NCBI GenBank assembly: GCA_944389145.1
Contig: CALXLH010000014.1
Span: forward strand, 82,279 to 146,278
Direction of reading: 5' to 3'
DNA: 64,000 bases
Source of the DNA: an uncultured Spirochaetaceae bacterium
GTDB lineage: Bacteria > Spirochaetota > Spirochaetia > Sphaerochaetales > Sphaerochaetaceae
The position numbers were made by a program, and so were the translations under genes. Shown piece after piece: positions 24,726 to 33,117 of this stretch. The first letter of the stretch is position 1. Every line of letters begins with the position of its first letter. The notes under the pieces are model-generated. The model saw nothing but the letters and a program-made list of their open reading frames with translations. It was not told where the DNA came from and searched no databases.

Positions 24726-25216
24726 ATCATCAGCTCATACGCCAGCTTCCTGTCGCCTTCGAAGATGACATAGCCGGTGAAAGAGAAGCCGAGCTTCTCA
24801 AGCAGATGCTGCATGATAGGATTGAGCCGGTCGGTATCGATACGTATCGATAGGGCGCCGCTCAGGGCCGCCTGGGCTCTGCATCCATCGATGAGCGCAG
24901 GGAATAGGCCATGCCCCCTCGCCTCATCAGAGAACGCTATCCGATGCAGCGCTATATAAGGACCATCTGATAGCCATCGTCCATCTATGGAATCATAGGC
25001 GGCGTCATGGCCGACTATCGCAAGATATCCCATAGTGATTCCGTCGACGACGGCCTTATAGCCGATTCCAGTCCTTATATCCTCCTCTATCAGCGCAAGC
25101 GACGGATATCCATGGGCCCATTGCCTGTTGCCATATGAAAGCTGGAAGCTCCTCGCTTCCTCTATTATCTCCATGATGCGGCTGATATCTCCAGCCTCGG
25201 CTCTCATCAGTTCCAT
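24722..25216 (-). CDS. GNAT-family N-acetyltransferase
   Basis: This 164-residue single-domain protein has the GNAT fold: an N-terminal helix-strand (MELMRAEAGDISRIMEIIEE), strand VVDGITMGYLAIVG, and the acetyl-CoA site IALHRIAFSDEARGHGLFPA (motif A, Q/R-x-x-G-x-G/A written ARGHGL). IDTDRLNPIMQHLLEKLGF is motif B. The substrate cannot be told. The 3' end overlaps the convergent flavoprotein gene by four bases. The YibE/F gene lies upstream on the same strand, 32 bases away. Confidence 0.85.
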   Translation of the reverse strand: MELMRAEAGDISRIMEIIEEARSFQLSYGNRQWAHGYPSLALIEEDIRTGIGYKAVVDGITMGYLAIVGHDAAYDSIDGRWLSDGPYIALHRIAFSDEARGHGLFPALIDGCRAQAALSGALSIRIDTDRLNPIMQHLLEKLGFSFTGYVIFEGDRKLAYELMI

Positions 25217-25248
25217 GAGAAGAGGATATCCAAAGACCGCAAGGATTG

Positions 25249-26379
25249 CTAGCGGCTTCGCTCTCCGGAGAAGAGCGCTATGCCTATCAGGGCGGTGAGC
25301 GGAGTGACAAGGACAATGCCGAAGGAGCCTGCAAGCGTCTGGACTATCTCCGCCGCGATCGACTTGGATGTGAATATGTTGGCTACAGGCGTCGCCTGGG
25401 CCATATATACCATCATCAGCGTGAGATAGCTCCCCATGTAGGCAAGCAGAAGAGTGGTTATCTGCGTGCCGACCCCCGCGCGTCCGACCTCCATGCCTGA
25501 CCGGAAAAGCTCCTTGCCGGATGCCTCCGGAGCATGTTCACGCACCTCCCACATCGCAGCAGAGACATCTATGGAGAGATCCATTATCGCACCTCCGGCG
25601 GAAAGGCAGACCACCCCGGAGAACAGCGATGTGAGATCAAGATCCATGAAGCCGCAGTACAGCAGGGACTCGCTCATCTCCAGCACCGAGCCGTGGATGC
25701 GGAGGAACCATGTCATGAATAGCGATATCACCATGGTCAGAAGCATCGCGCAAAGCGATCCGAGGATTGCCGCGAGGCTCCTTCTATTCACCCCGGATAC
25801 CATCGGAAGCGTCACGAGCGTCAGCAGCATCAGCGTGCCTACGCACATGAGAAGAGGATCCAGCCCATGGAGTATGGAAGGAATAAGGAGCTTCCAGATG
25901 GCAAGGAACGCGAACACGAACGAGAGAACCATCCTCAGTCCGCGCAGGCCGCTGAATGCGATGAGGGCAATGACGAATGCCGCTGCAAGCATCAGCTCCT
26001 TATCTATGCGGTAATAATCGATGAGATTGATGAATATCGGCTCATCAGCCTCGTTGCGTTCTATAAGCGCCCATGCCGTATCTCCGGGAACGAATACCTT
26101 GTCATCCTTAAGGCTCCCGGACAGGAGGTTTATCCCATCCATCTCTACTCCCTCATGCTCTCCAGAGAGAATACGTACACGCGCTCGCTGATCGCCTGTG
26201 CGGAACAGCCCTGTCTGTATTATCGTACTGTCATTCGTGGACAGTATCTCGCTCCTGGCACCCGTGGCATTGAAGTATATATCCCTCTCGAATCCCGTAG
26301 GAACGAGGATAAGGACCAGCGATGCCATGAGAAATGCAGCAATGAAGGCAAGATCCTTCCTTCTTTCTTTTCTTATCAT
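25249..26379 (-). CDS. YibE/F-like multi-pass membrane protein
   Basis: The 376-residue protein has an N-terminal transmembrane helix, an extracytoplasmic beta-rich part (about 35-125), then seven or eight helices. The C-terminal part has the YibE/F features: SGVVCLSAGGAIMDLSIDVS, GMEVGRAGVGTQITTLLLAYMG and LAGSFGIVLVTPLTA. The family is uncharacterised. I start it at the ATG at 26379; a TTG at 26385 would add two residues, and neither has a good Shine-Dalgarno sequence. A GC-rich hairpin that may end the upstream alkaline phosphatase transcript lies just before it. Confidence 0.75.
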   Translation of the reverse strand: MIRKERRKDLAFIAAFLMASLVLILVPTGFERDIYFNATGARSEILSTNDSTIIQTGLFRTGDQRARVRILSGEHEGVEMDGINLLSGSLKDDKVFVPGDTAWALIERNEADEPIFINLIDYYRIDKELMLAAAFVIALIAFSGLRGLRMVLSFVFAFLAIWKLLIPSILHGLDPLLMCVGTLMLLTLVTLPMVSGVNRRSLAAILGSLCAMLLTMVISLFMTWFLRIHGSVLEMSESLLYCGFMDLDLTSLFSGVVCLSAGGAIMDLSIDVSAAMWEVREHAPEASGKELFRSGMEVGRAGVGTQITTLLLAYMGSYLTLMMVYMAQATPVANIFTSKSIAAEIVQTLAGSFGIVLVTPLTALIGIALFSGERSR

Positions 26380-26393
26380 AATCAACGGAGACA

Positions 26394-26414
26394 GGGGGAG
26401 GACAGGCCTCCCCC
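26394..26414 (-). terminator. GC-rich hairpin between alkaline phosphatase and yibE/F genes
   Basis: GGGGGAGG/CCTCCCCC with a 5-base loop is a strong hairpin 20 bases after the alkaline phosphatase stop. The bases that follow on the minus strand (TGTCTCCG) are not U-rich, so it may attenuate rather than end transcription. Confidence 0.45.
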
Positions 26415-26433
26415 GGCATGATCTATCTATTAC

Positions 26434-27897
26434 TTACCTTGCGTCGGTAAGATCCATGAGCTTATGAGCGACCTCGGTGTTGTCATACGCGCCGACGAAC
26501 GCCTCAGCACCCTCGCCATAGGCATATACAGGAACCGGAAGGCCAGTGTGCGCATAGCTCGTCCAGCCGATACCGGCCTTGTTGTTGATGATGTGCGTGA
26601 GCGTCACGCTGATCGGGCTATAGCCACCATAGAGGAGTGACTCCTCATAGCCATCGACATTGCCGCTCATCTGATCATCATAGGCCTTCTGGAGCTTGGC
26701 ATACTCATACTCATCAAGCACGAGAGCCTCGTTCTGGGCAGTCTTTCCAGGAGCAACGAGTCCGAAGTACTCCTCGACCATCGCCATCATGTCGTCGAAA
26801 GTGAAGGATCCATCAGCCATCTCGTCCTCTACATAGCTGTCGAACTGCACATAAGAGCACTTCTGGGCGCGGAGGATATCGAAAGCGGTATTGTAGCCGG
26901 TAGCAGCATAGCCGATCGTCATACCACCTGTCTCATGATCGCCGGTGACGATGATAAGAGTCTCATCCGGATGGTTCTTGGCGAACTCGACGGCAACCTC
27001 GACAGCCTCATCAAGGGCAAGCGTGTCACTCATGTTGGCAACCGCGTCGTTGGCATGGCCGGCCCAGTCGATCTTTCCTCCCTCGACCATCATGAAGAAG
27101 CCAGTCTCGTTATCAAGCACATCGATACCCTTCTTCACGAAATCCTTAAGGCGGAGAGAATCAGCTGGCGCATCGATATCATAAGGCATAGCGCCATCAT
27201 CCTGAAGGACCGGGCTGTATGCATATACCTTGCCGCTATTGCCATTCAGGCTGAGGATCGTGTCCCTATCGTTAGTCACAAGGTAACCGTTGTCCTCAAG
27301 GACCTCATAGATAGACTTATCGCCATCATCGGCCTTGTTCACTGAGCCACCGGCAAAATACTCAAAGCCGGAAGCAGCCATCTGCAGCCCGATATCATAG
27401 TAGTCATTCCTCGATGCGATATGCGCATAGAATGCGGCAGGGGTAGCATGGTTGATCGTGACAGAAGAGACGATGCCGATCTTCCATCCCTTGTCATGGA
27501 GCATCTCCGCGATGGTCACGCCCGGAGTGACCTTGTCGATTCCCATGCCGATGACGCCGCTATGCGTCTTGTAGCCAGAGGAAAGAGAGGTGGCAGTAGA
27601 TGCCGAATCAGGGCAGAAGGAGGTCGCGTCCTGCGTATACTGAAGTCCCACTACAGGAAACTGCGTGAACGTAAGTTCCTCAAGATCGATGAGTCCCGGC
27701 TCGTTGCAGCCGTTATAAACCTGCGCAGCGTTGGTCTGAGGAGAGCTCATGCCATCTCCGATGAACATGAACACATACTTCGGAGAAGCATCCTCCACAT
27801 ACTTGTTGATTGTTTTTTCCGTCTCCATATCGCCAGAGGCGAATGCTGCGGAGACGATCAGGATGAGAGACATCAGCATGACCGTAAGTCTTTTCAT
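26434..27897 (-). CDS. phoA: Alkaline phosphatase, PhoA type
   Basis: The exported alkaline phosphatase (487 aa) has a signal peptide to about residue 20 (VSAAFA). Metal and active-site motifs are in order: FIGDGMSSPQ with Asp48, PDSASTATS with nucleophile Ser98, the TGDHETGG zinc site, and a C-terminal YAHTGLPVPVYAYG with the last His. It releases phosphate from monoesters outside the cytoplasm. Three TTnACA-like repeats at 11-bp steps lie about 80 bases upstream, suggesting Pho control. Together with the PiT permease at 31980 it points to phosphate scavenging. Confidence 0.93.
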   Translation of the reverse strand: MKRLTVMLMSLILIVSAAFASGDMETEKTINKYVEDASPKYVFMFIGDGMSSPQTNAAQVYNGCNEPGLIDLEELTFTQFPVVGLQYTQDATSFCPDSASTATSLSSGYKTHSGVIGMGIDKVTPGVTIAEMLHDKGWKIGIVSSVTINHATPAAFYAHIASRNDYYDIGLQMAASGFEYFAGGSVNKADDGDKSIYEVLEDNGYLVTNDRDTILSLNGNSGKVYAYSPVLQDDGAMPYDIDAPADSLRLKDFVKKGIDVLDNETGFFMMVEGGKIDWAGHANDAVANMSDTLALDEAVEVAVEFAKNHPDETLIIVTGDHETGGMTIGYAATGYNTAFDILRAQKCSYVQFDSYVEDEMADGSFTFDDMMAMVEEYFGLVAPGKTAQNEALVLDEYEYAKLQKAYDDQMSGNVDGYEESLLYGGYSPISVTLTHIINNKAGIGWTSYAHTGLPVPVYAYGEGAEAFVGAYDNTEVAHKLMDLTDAR

Positions 27898-27979
27898 CTT
27901 AATTCCTCCAATAAAGGTTGTTAGACTTGATTACGATTCGGAGTCTATCAGCAAGGCGGAAGCCAATCCGCCAGCGCAC

Positions 27980-28007
27980 GGTTAGATAGCTGTAAAACAA
28001 TCATGAA
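27980..28007 (-). promoter_or_regulatory. Pho-box-like repeats upstream of alkaline phosphatase
   Basis: On the minus strand TTCATG (28007-28002), TTTACA (27996-27991) and CTAACC (27985-27980) recur at exact 11-bp intervals. The Gram-positive PhoP box is TT(A/C/T)A(C/T)A in tandem with 11-bp period. The middle copy is perfect, the first matches 5 of 6 and the last 4 of 6. A similar pair precedes the PiT gene. Confidence 0.4.
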
Positions 28008-28039
28008 GAAAACAGCCAGGAGGTTAAGAGCATGAAAAG

Positions 28040-28063
28040 AAGGGCGGCACTGCCGCCGCCCTT
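28040..28063 (-). terminator. Rho-independent terminator of the cysteine desulfidase gene
   Basis: AAGGGCGGC/GCCGCCCTT forms a 9-bp stem with a 6-base loop, followed on the minus strand by CTTTTC. It lies 20 bases after the stop at 28084. Confidence 0.75.
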
Positions 28064-28083
28064 GAAAAGCATAGGTTAACGAA

Positions 28084-29355
28084 TCATTCAGAGACCATCA
28101 CGCTGAGTATGCTCTCATCAGTGGATGCCATGCCCTTGCTGGCAATCTCTCCCACTCCGGATATCGTATCCTCCACGTTCTCCTTGACGATCCCGTCGCC
28201 CGGAAGGAAGTTATCATTTTCCATCGCGAGGTCATGCCCCATGAGAGCAGCCTCAACGGCAAGCGATATCTTCGCTGCGCATGATGGCTTCGCGCCATCG
28301 CAGACCATGCCTGATATCGTGGCAAGCGTATTCGAGATAGTCTCGTTTATCTGCTCCTGGGATCCCCCCTGGAGCCATGTGATGGCCGCGGCGGCACCGC
28401 AGGCGGCATTGACAGCTCCGCAGTATGCAGAAAGCCTGCCGATCTTCGTCTTCTGATGAATGGCGATGAGATTGCTTATCGCAAGGGCACGAAGCAGCTT
28501 CTCGTGCGACATGCCGTTGTGCTTGACGAATTCTATCACCGGTATCGAGACAGTTATCCCCTGATTCCCGCTCCCTGAGTTTATCACGACAGGATATACG
28601 CACCCGCTCATGCGCGCGTCAGACCCGGCTGCAGCTACCGCCTTGGCCGTCGTCAGGAAATCCTGGGATCTTGTATCAAGAAGATACTGCCCGATGTTAG
28701 ATCCCCATTTATTCCTGAGGCCCTCCTCGCAGATTGCTGTATTGCACTCGATCTGCGGTTCGATGATCGGGGCAATCGTCGAGAGCTCAACAGTCTCGCC
28801 ATACTCGATTATATCTGCGACATTAAGGGAAGAACGGTCCGTCAGGGATTGATTCATATCCTCAGCACTGCCGTCCCTGGCAAGGAGTATCTCACCGTTC
28901 CTCTCTTCCCTCACGATGTTCGTATGCTGATGTATGACCTCAACGAGCGCCGAGTCATCGCCCTTGTGCATCCTGATGATGAAATGCAGGCTTGCGCCCG
29001 TTCTCAGGAGAGATACCCTGATGCGCCCTTCTGAGAGATACTCCCTCACAGAGGGAAGCTCCTCCTCCGAGACGGCAGAGAGCACTTCGAGCCCCAGAGA
29101 AGGATCTCCGACGATCATGCCGGTGGCAACAGCCGCCTCTATCCCTTTCAGTCCCCCGGAGTTTGGGATTATCACGCTCTTGACGTTCTTTATTATATTG
29201 CCGCTGCATTCAGCATCTACCCGGTCAGGCAGCGCACCAAGTATCTTCCGGCACTCAGCAGCCGCATATGCAAGCGCGATAGGCTCCGTACACCCCAGAG
29301 CCGGGACAAGCTCCTCCTTGAGGATCGCGGTATAAGTCTCACTCCTGGTCATCAT
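28084..29355 (-). CDS. cyuA: L-cysteine desulfidase / UPF0597 (CyuA, YhaM) family protein
   Basis: This enzyme of 423 residues contains LVPALGCTEPIALAYAAA at its N-terminus, the family hallmark, and cysteines that should ligate a 4Fe-4S cluster (the ICEEG, MSGCVYPV, GMVCDGAKPSCAAK contexts). The fold is related to the serine dehydratase alpha domain. Characterised members split L-cysteine into pyruvate, ammonia and sulfide, mainly in anaerobes. The ATG at 29355 has AAGGAG 5 bases upstream; a TTG at 29358 is less suited. A short open frame with Cys codons near its end precedes it in the leader. Confidence 0.85.
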   Translation of the reverse strand: MMTRSETYTAILKEELVPALGCTEPIALAYAAAECRKILGALPDRVDAECSGNIIKNVKSVIIPNSGGLKGIEAAVATGMIVGDPSLGLEVLSAVSEEELPSVREYLSEGRIRVSLLRTGASLHFIIRMHKGDDSALVEVIHQHTNIVREERNGEILLARDGSAEDMNQSLTDRSSLNVADIIEYGETVELSTIAPIIEPQIECNTAICEEGLRNKWGSNIGQYLLDTRSQDFLTTAKAVAAAGSDARMSGCVYPVVINSGSGNQGITVSIPVIEFVKHNGMSHEKLLRALAISNLIAIHQKTKIGRLSAYCGAVNAACGAAAAITWLQGGSQEQINETISNTLATISGMVCDGAKPSCAAKISLAVEAALMGHDLAMENDNFLPGDGIVKENVEDTISGVGEIASKGMASTDESILSVMVSE

Positions 29356-29370
29356 CAAAACTCCTTCGAA

Positions 29371-29514
29371 TCAGCAGCTGCGGCATGCGGCAGCCGCAGC
29401 CTGCAGGCGGGGCATATCCTGTCCGGTCGCGAGCGTGCTGCCAGCCCCGAGGATGAATCTGGCATTATCAAGCGACTCGATCATGCCGTGCGCCGATCTG
29501 CAGAGAGATTCCAT
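29371..29514 (-). other. 47-codon open frame in the cyuA leader (remnant or leader peptide)
   Basis: An ATG-started frame ends in TGA 16 bases before the cyuA ATG. It encodes a peptide with NARFILGAGSTLATGQD in the middle and AACRSC at the end. Two readings are possible. The middle resembles the C-terminal strand-loop of uroporphyrinogen-decarboxylase-family methyltransferases, so it could be a gene remnant. The Cys codons at the end, and a hairpin over the last codons (GCTGCGGC/GCCGCAGC, 29377-29400), would suit a leader that senses cysteine supply. No RBS is obvious. A TATAAT lies 37 bases upstream. Confidence 0.35.
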
Positions 29515-29550
29515 TCAGTCAGGGCAGCGCTTTCCCGCAGCCAGATACAG

Positions 29551-29580
29551 ATTATACCACCCAACTCTCGTCAGCGAAAC
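29551..29580 (-). promoter_or_regulatory. Probable promoter of cyuA
   Basis: A consensus TATAAT (29556-29551 on the minus strand) is preceded at 18 bp by a weak GTTTCG. The transcript would start near 29543 and carry a leader of about 190 bases that contains the 47-codon frame. Between 29581 and 29730 I see no gene or clear signal on either strand. Confidence 0.4.
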
Positions 29581-29730
29581 AGAAGAGGCTTCCATGATGA
29601 GGCCGCTGAGTCCCTTGAGAGCCCAGCGCTTCCCTGATCGGCATCTTGCTGACACAGAACCGCTGAGTGAGCACGCTTTCGGTGAAGATATCATACGGCC
29701 GTAGCCCACGTAATATGATTTCCATGCAAA

Positions 29731-29767
29731 TGAATATTTATTCAGTCGATATAGAAAATAATGCATA
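29731..29767 (+). promoter_or_regulatory. ARG-box-like pair upstream of the tryptophanase-family gene
   Basis: TGAATATTTATTCA (29731-29744) is an exact match to the core of the ArgR/AhrC operator (TGAAT-WWWW-ATTCA). A weaker copy at 29750-29767 (15 of 18 positions) is centred 21 bp downstream, the normal spacing of ARG box pairs. No arginine repressor gene is in the window. Regulation by amino-acid status is inferred. Confidence 0.4.
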
Positions 29768-29836
29768 AGATTGTTTTTATATTTGACAGCAATGGGCTGA
29801 GAGATGAAACTAAGGAAATGAAAAAGGAGGCTTGCA

Positions 29837-31282
29837 ATGCCAGAAATCCAATTCTATACGGGAGGGAACATTCCTCTGGAACTCCATAAGGTAAGGATTG
29901 TCCAGAAGCTCGATCTCGTTCCTATAGAGCGCAGGGCTGAAGCGATAGCCGAAGCCGGCAACAACACATTTCTCCTAAAGAACAAGGACATCTATCTCGA
30001 CATGCTTACGGACAGCGGCGTGAACGCGATGAGCGACAGGCAGCTTGCTGCGATGATGATCGCCGACGACAGCTATGCAGGAAGCGCTACGTTCACCAGG
30101 CTCACCGACAAGCTCAAGGAGATCTTCGATACCGATTACTTTCTCCCGGCACATCAGGGACGGGCCGCAGAGAATATCCTTGCGATGACATTCGTCCAGA
30201 AGGGCTCGATCATCCCGATGAACTACCATTTCACTACGACAAAGGCCCATATAACGAGGCTGGGAGGCTATGTCGAGGAGCTTGTCATCGATGAAGGCAT
30301 CAAGATCGAAAGCGATCACCCATTCAAAGGCAACTTCGACCTGGAAAGGCTGGAAAGCCTCTTCAAGGAGAAGGGAGACAGGATCCCATTCGTCAGGATC
30401 GAAGCAGGCACCAACCTCATCGGAGGCCAGCCATTGTCTCTGGAGAATATAGAGGCCGTGGCGGATATCGTACATAGATACGGCAAGCTGGTGGTCATGG
30501 ACGCGAGCCTGCTGCAGGATAACCTCTACTTCATAAAGACAAGAGAGGAGAAGGCAAAGGACCTCTCTATCCGCGAGATAACCAGGCGCATCTCAGACAA
30601 GATGGACATCATATACTTCTCTGCGCGCAAGCTCGGCTTCGCGCGAGGCGGCGGCATCGCGATGCATGACAGGGAACTCTATCTCAGGATGCGTGAGCTG
30701 GTACCGATGTTCGAAGGCTTCCTGACATATGGCGGCATGAGCGTCAGGGAGATGGAGGCCATGGCCGTAGGGCTCGAGGAGACGATGGACTTCGATGTGA
30801 TATCCCAAGGGCCGCTCTTCATCAAGTACATGACAGATGAGCTTGTCAGGCTCGGGGTACCGGTAGTCACCCCGGCAGGCGGGCTGGGATGCCACCTTGA
30901 CGCTACGAGGTTCATCCCGCAGGTCAGGCAGGAGGAATACCCCGCAGGAGCCCTGGCTGCAGCGGTATACATCGCAGGCGGTATCAGAGGGATGGAAAGA
31001 GGCACTATCTCAGAGCAGAGGGAAGAGGATGGATCGGAGCATCTTGCATCGGTGGAGCTTCTCCGCCTGGCACTGCCGCGCCGCGTCTTCACGTTATCCC
31101 AGGTAAGGTACGCGATCGACAGGATAAAGTGGCTCTACGATAACAGAGATATCATCGGAGGGCTGAGGTTCGTCGAAGAACCATCCTCGCTAAGATTCTT
31201 CTTCGGGCGCCTGCTCCCTGTCTCGGACTGGCAGGATAAGCTCGTAAAGGCCTTCCGCCGCGATTTCGGAGACAGCCTCTGA
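29837..31282 (+). CDS. Tryptophanase / tyrosine phenol-lyase family PLP enzyme (divergent)
   Basis: A protein of 481 residues with the beta-eliminating lyase fold. PLP-binding Lys265 lies in FSARKLGFARGGG, where TnaA has SAKKD and TPL has SGKKD; the preceding Lys, which shapes the active site and cation site, is Arg, and the Asp is Leu. The C-terminal substrate region reads YPAGALAAAVYIAGGIRGME, close to the family. Such enzymes split an aromatic amino acid into pyruvate, ammonia and indole or phenol. Given the changes, the side chain removed cannot be assumed. AAAGGAGG precedes the ATG. No TnaC-like leader peptide is visible. It stands alone, divergent from cyuA. Confidence 0.8.
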   Translation: MPEIQFYTGGNIPLELHKVRIVQKLDLVPIERRAEAIAEAGNNTFLLKNKDIYLDMLTDSGVNAMSDRQLAAMMIADDSYAGSATFTRLTDKLKEIFDTDYFLPAHQGRAAENILAMTFVQKGSIIPMNYHFTTTKAHITRLGGYVEELVIDEGIKIESDHPFKGNFDLERLESLFKEKGDRIPFVRIEAGTNLIGGQPLSLENIEAVADIVHRYGKLVVMDASLLQDNLYFIKTREEKAKDLSIREITRRISDKMDIIYFSARKLGFARGGGIAMHDRELYLRMRELVPMFEGFLTYGGMSVREMEAMAVGLEETMDFDVISQGPLFIKYMTDELVRLGVPVVTPAGGLGCHLDATRFIPQVRQEEYPAGALAAAVYIAGGIRGMERGTISEQREEDGSEHLASVELLRLALPRRVFTLSQVRYAIDRIKWLYDNRDIIGGLRFVEEPSSLRFFFGRLLPVSDWQDKLVKAFRRDFGDSL

Positions 31283-31292
31283 TAAAAGGAAC

Positions 31293-31323
31293 GGAGTACC
31301 GTCATCACAAGAAGCGGTACTCC
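31293..31323. terminator. Bidirectional terminator between convergent genes
   Basis: GGAGTACCG/CGGTACTCC is a 9-bp stem with a 13-base loop between the tryptophanase-family gene and the DUF47 gene. The minus-strand side is followed by GTTCCTTTTATC. Confidence 0.65.
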
Positions 31324-31343
31324 TCACTCCTGATCTCTGAGCA

Positions 31344-31967
31344 TCAGGTATTGCTCATCAGTATCTTCTCGCAGGCATCAGCCACATGCTCACAGGCATC
31401 GGCACACTGCTCGAGGTATCTGTAGATATCACGCCAGACGATGATCTGCACAGGATCGGTCTCTGTCGTATGGAGCCTGCGCATATTGGAGATGAATATC
31501 CTGTCGGCCTCCTCCTCCATCGTGTTGATGCTGATGATCCTCTCCTTCAGCGTCTTCGAATGCCTGAAGCCCTTGAAGTCCTGGACCATCTCAAGCATCG
31601 AGGTGCAGCAGCGCTCTATCACATCGACAGCTTCCACCATCTCAGGCCTGATCGTGCGGATGTTATCGCAGTAGAGGCGGAGAACGACATCCTCGAGCTT
31701 ATCCACTACCTCATCAAGGCACTGGCTCATCAGGATTATATCCTCACGCTCTATCGGCGTGATGAACGCCTTTACCAGCACGTTCATAAGATCGTGCTTC
31801 TTCATGTCCGCGGCATGCTCAGCGACATGAATCTCCTCAACAGTCTCCGCCAGGACCTCAGGATCATAGTCATCGACGCATTTGCGGAGTATCCTCACGG
31901 CCTCTACCGCATATCCTGCACAATCGATGAACGTGTCGAAATAATATGAATCCTGCTTCTTTTCCAT
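31344..31967 (-). CDS. DUF47 / PhoU-like phosphate transport accessory protein
   Basis: This all-helical protein of 207 residues belongs to the DUF47 family (TIGR00153), related to PhoU. The repeated acidic metal-binding helices are visible (EEIHVAEHAADMKKHDLMN and INTMEEEADRIFISNMRRL). DUF47 proteins are almost always encoded next to PiT-type phosphate permeases and are thought to gate or regulate them. Here the PiT gene lies 12 bases upstream on the same strand, so the two form an operon. Confidence 0.88.
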   Translation of the reverse strand: MEKKQDSYYFDTFIDCAGYAVEAVRILRKCVDDYDPEVLAETVEEIHVAEHAADMKKHDLMNVLVKAFITPIEREDIILMSQCLDEVVDKLEDVVLRLYCDNIRTIRPEMVEAVDVIERCCTSMLEMVQDFKGFRHSKTLKERIISINTMEEEADRIFISNMRRLHTTETDPVQIIVWRDIYRYLEQCADACEHVADACEKILMSNT

Positions 31968-31979
31968 TTTTCCTCCAGA

Positions 31980-33032
31980 TCAGAATATGGCCAGGAAGAG
32001 CTTGGCCATGAGATAGCTGATTAACCCGCAGCCGGGGAAGGTGAATACCCAGGTGAGCATCATGTCCCTGACGACGGAGAAGTTTATCGCGCTGAGCCTC
32101 TTGGAGGCCCCTACTCCCATTATCGCGCTGGTCTTGGTATGCGTCGTTGATACGGGAATGCCGAAGACCGAGGAGAAGAGAAGGCAGAGCGATGCCGCCA
32201 GATCAGCGCTGAATCCCTGATACTTCTCAAGCTTCACCATATCCATGCCGACAGAGCGGATGATCTTCTCTCCGCCGACGCTCGTTCCGACACCCATCAC
32301 CACGGAGCAGAGGAGCATTAGCCATACGGGAATCATGATTCCCTCAACGCTAGGCTGGCCATTGGCGAATGCGATACCGAGGAAAAGCACTCCGATGAAC
32401 TTCTGTCCATCCTGGGCACCATGCATGAAGCTCATGCCGGCCGCTCCCGCGATCTGCGCGTACCTGAAAAGCCCGTTCGCCCTGCGCCTGTCCATCCCAT
32501 GGAAGGCAAGGACGACAAGGCGGCATACGATGAAGCCCATGGCGAATCCCAAGGCAAGCGACAGGACAAGGCCGTATATGACCTTGACCCATTCTGACCC
32601 ATTCACCGCCGCAAGGCCCTTTCCAGTCGCCAGGGCAGCTCCCGTGAGTCCTGCGATGAGGCTGTGGCTCTCGCTGGTCGGTATGCCGAAGAACGAGGCG
32701 GCAGTGCTATATACGACGATGGAGAAGAGAGCCGCTGAAAGCGCGATGAGGGCGGTGGAAGTATCGGAGCCGAAATCGACCATGTTGCTTATCGTGGAAG
32801 CAACGGATGCGTTTATATGAGTCATTATCAGGACGCCGATGAAATTGAAGAACGCGCTCATGAGGATCGCGGAACGAGGCCTCATGCATCTTGTGGTTAT
32901 GCAGGTCGCGATCGCGTTCGGAGCATCGGTCCAGCCATTGACGAATATGACGCCCAATGTAAGAAGCGATGTTACGAGAAGCGCAGGAGAAGAGAAGACC
33001 TGCTGGAAGAAATATGAAAAAGAGACATCCAT
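31980..33032 (-). CDS. pit: PiT-family inorganic phosphate permease
   Basis: The 350-residue permease has about ten helices and both PiT signatures: GWTDAPNAIATCITTRCM near the N-terminus and a related VSTTHTKTSAIMGVG repeat in the C-terminal half. It imports phosphate (as metal-phosphate) with protons or sodium. Start choice is uncertain: at 33044 the GGAGG touches the ATG directly, so I prefer the ATG at 33032, 12 bases further on. The promoter upstream carries a Pho-box-like pair, and DUF47 follows. Confidence 0.9.
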   Translation of the reverse strand: MDVSFSYFFQQVFSSPALLVTSLLTLGVIFVNGWTDAPNAIATCITTRCMRPRSAILMSAFFNFIGVLIMTHINASVASTISNMVDFGSDTSTALIALSAALFSIVVYSTAASFFGIPTSESHSLIAGLTGAALATGKGLAAVNGSEWVKVIYGLVLSLALGFAMGFIVCRLVVLAFHGMDRRRANGLFRYAQIAGAAGMSFMHGAQDGQKFIGVLFLGIAFANGQPSVEGIMIPVWLMLLCSVVMGVGTSVGGEKIIRSVGMDMVKLEKYQGFSADLAASLCLLFSSVFGIPVSTTHTKTSAIMGVGASKRLSAINFSVVRDMMLTWVFTFPGCGLISYLMAKLFLAIF

Positions 33033-33067
33033 TCCGGAAAGCATCCTCCGGGGAAATCGTAGGACAT

Positions 33068-33096
33068 CTATTAATTTCGTGTAAATCGCATGTTAA
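33068..33096 (-). promoter_or_regulatory. Promoter of pit-DUF47 with Pho-box-like repeats
   Basis: On the minus strand TTAACA (33096-33091), a 17-bp spacer and TAATAG (33073-33068) form the promoter. TTAACA and TTTACA (33085-33080) recur at 11 bp, matching the PhoP tandem-repeat pattern also seen before alkaline phosphatase. Confidence 0.45.
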
Positions 33097-33117
33097 GAAA
33101 AATGTATTAGAAATGTG

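Noticed and set aside
29361..29380. TTCGAATC as the T-loop of a tRNA
   Set aside because: The surrounding sequence cannot form acceptor, D and anticodon stems, and AAGGAG in it is the cyuA RBS.
29435..29704. Plus-strand open frame in the cyuA/tryptophanase spacer
   Set aside because: No RBS, no recognisable motif, overlaps the opposite-strand short frame and the cyuA promoter; composition gives no support for coding.
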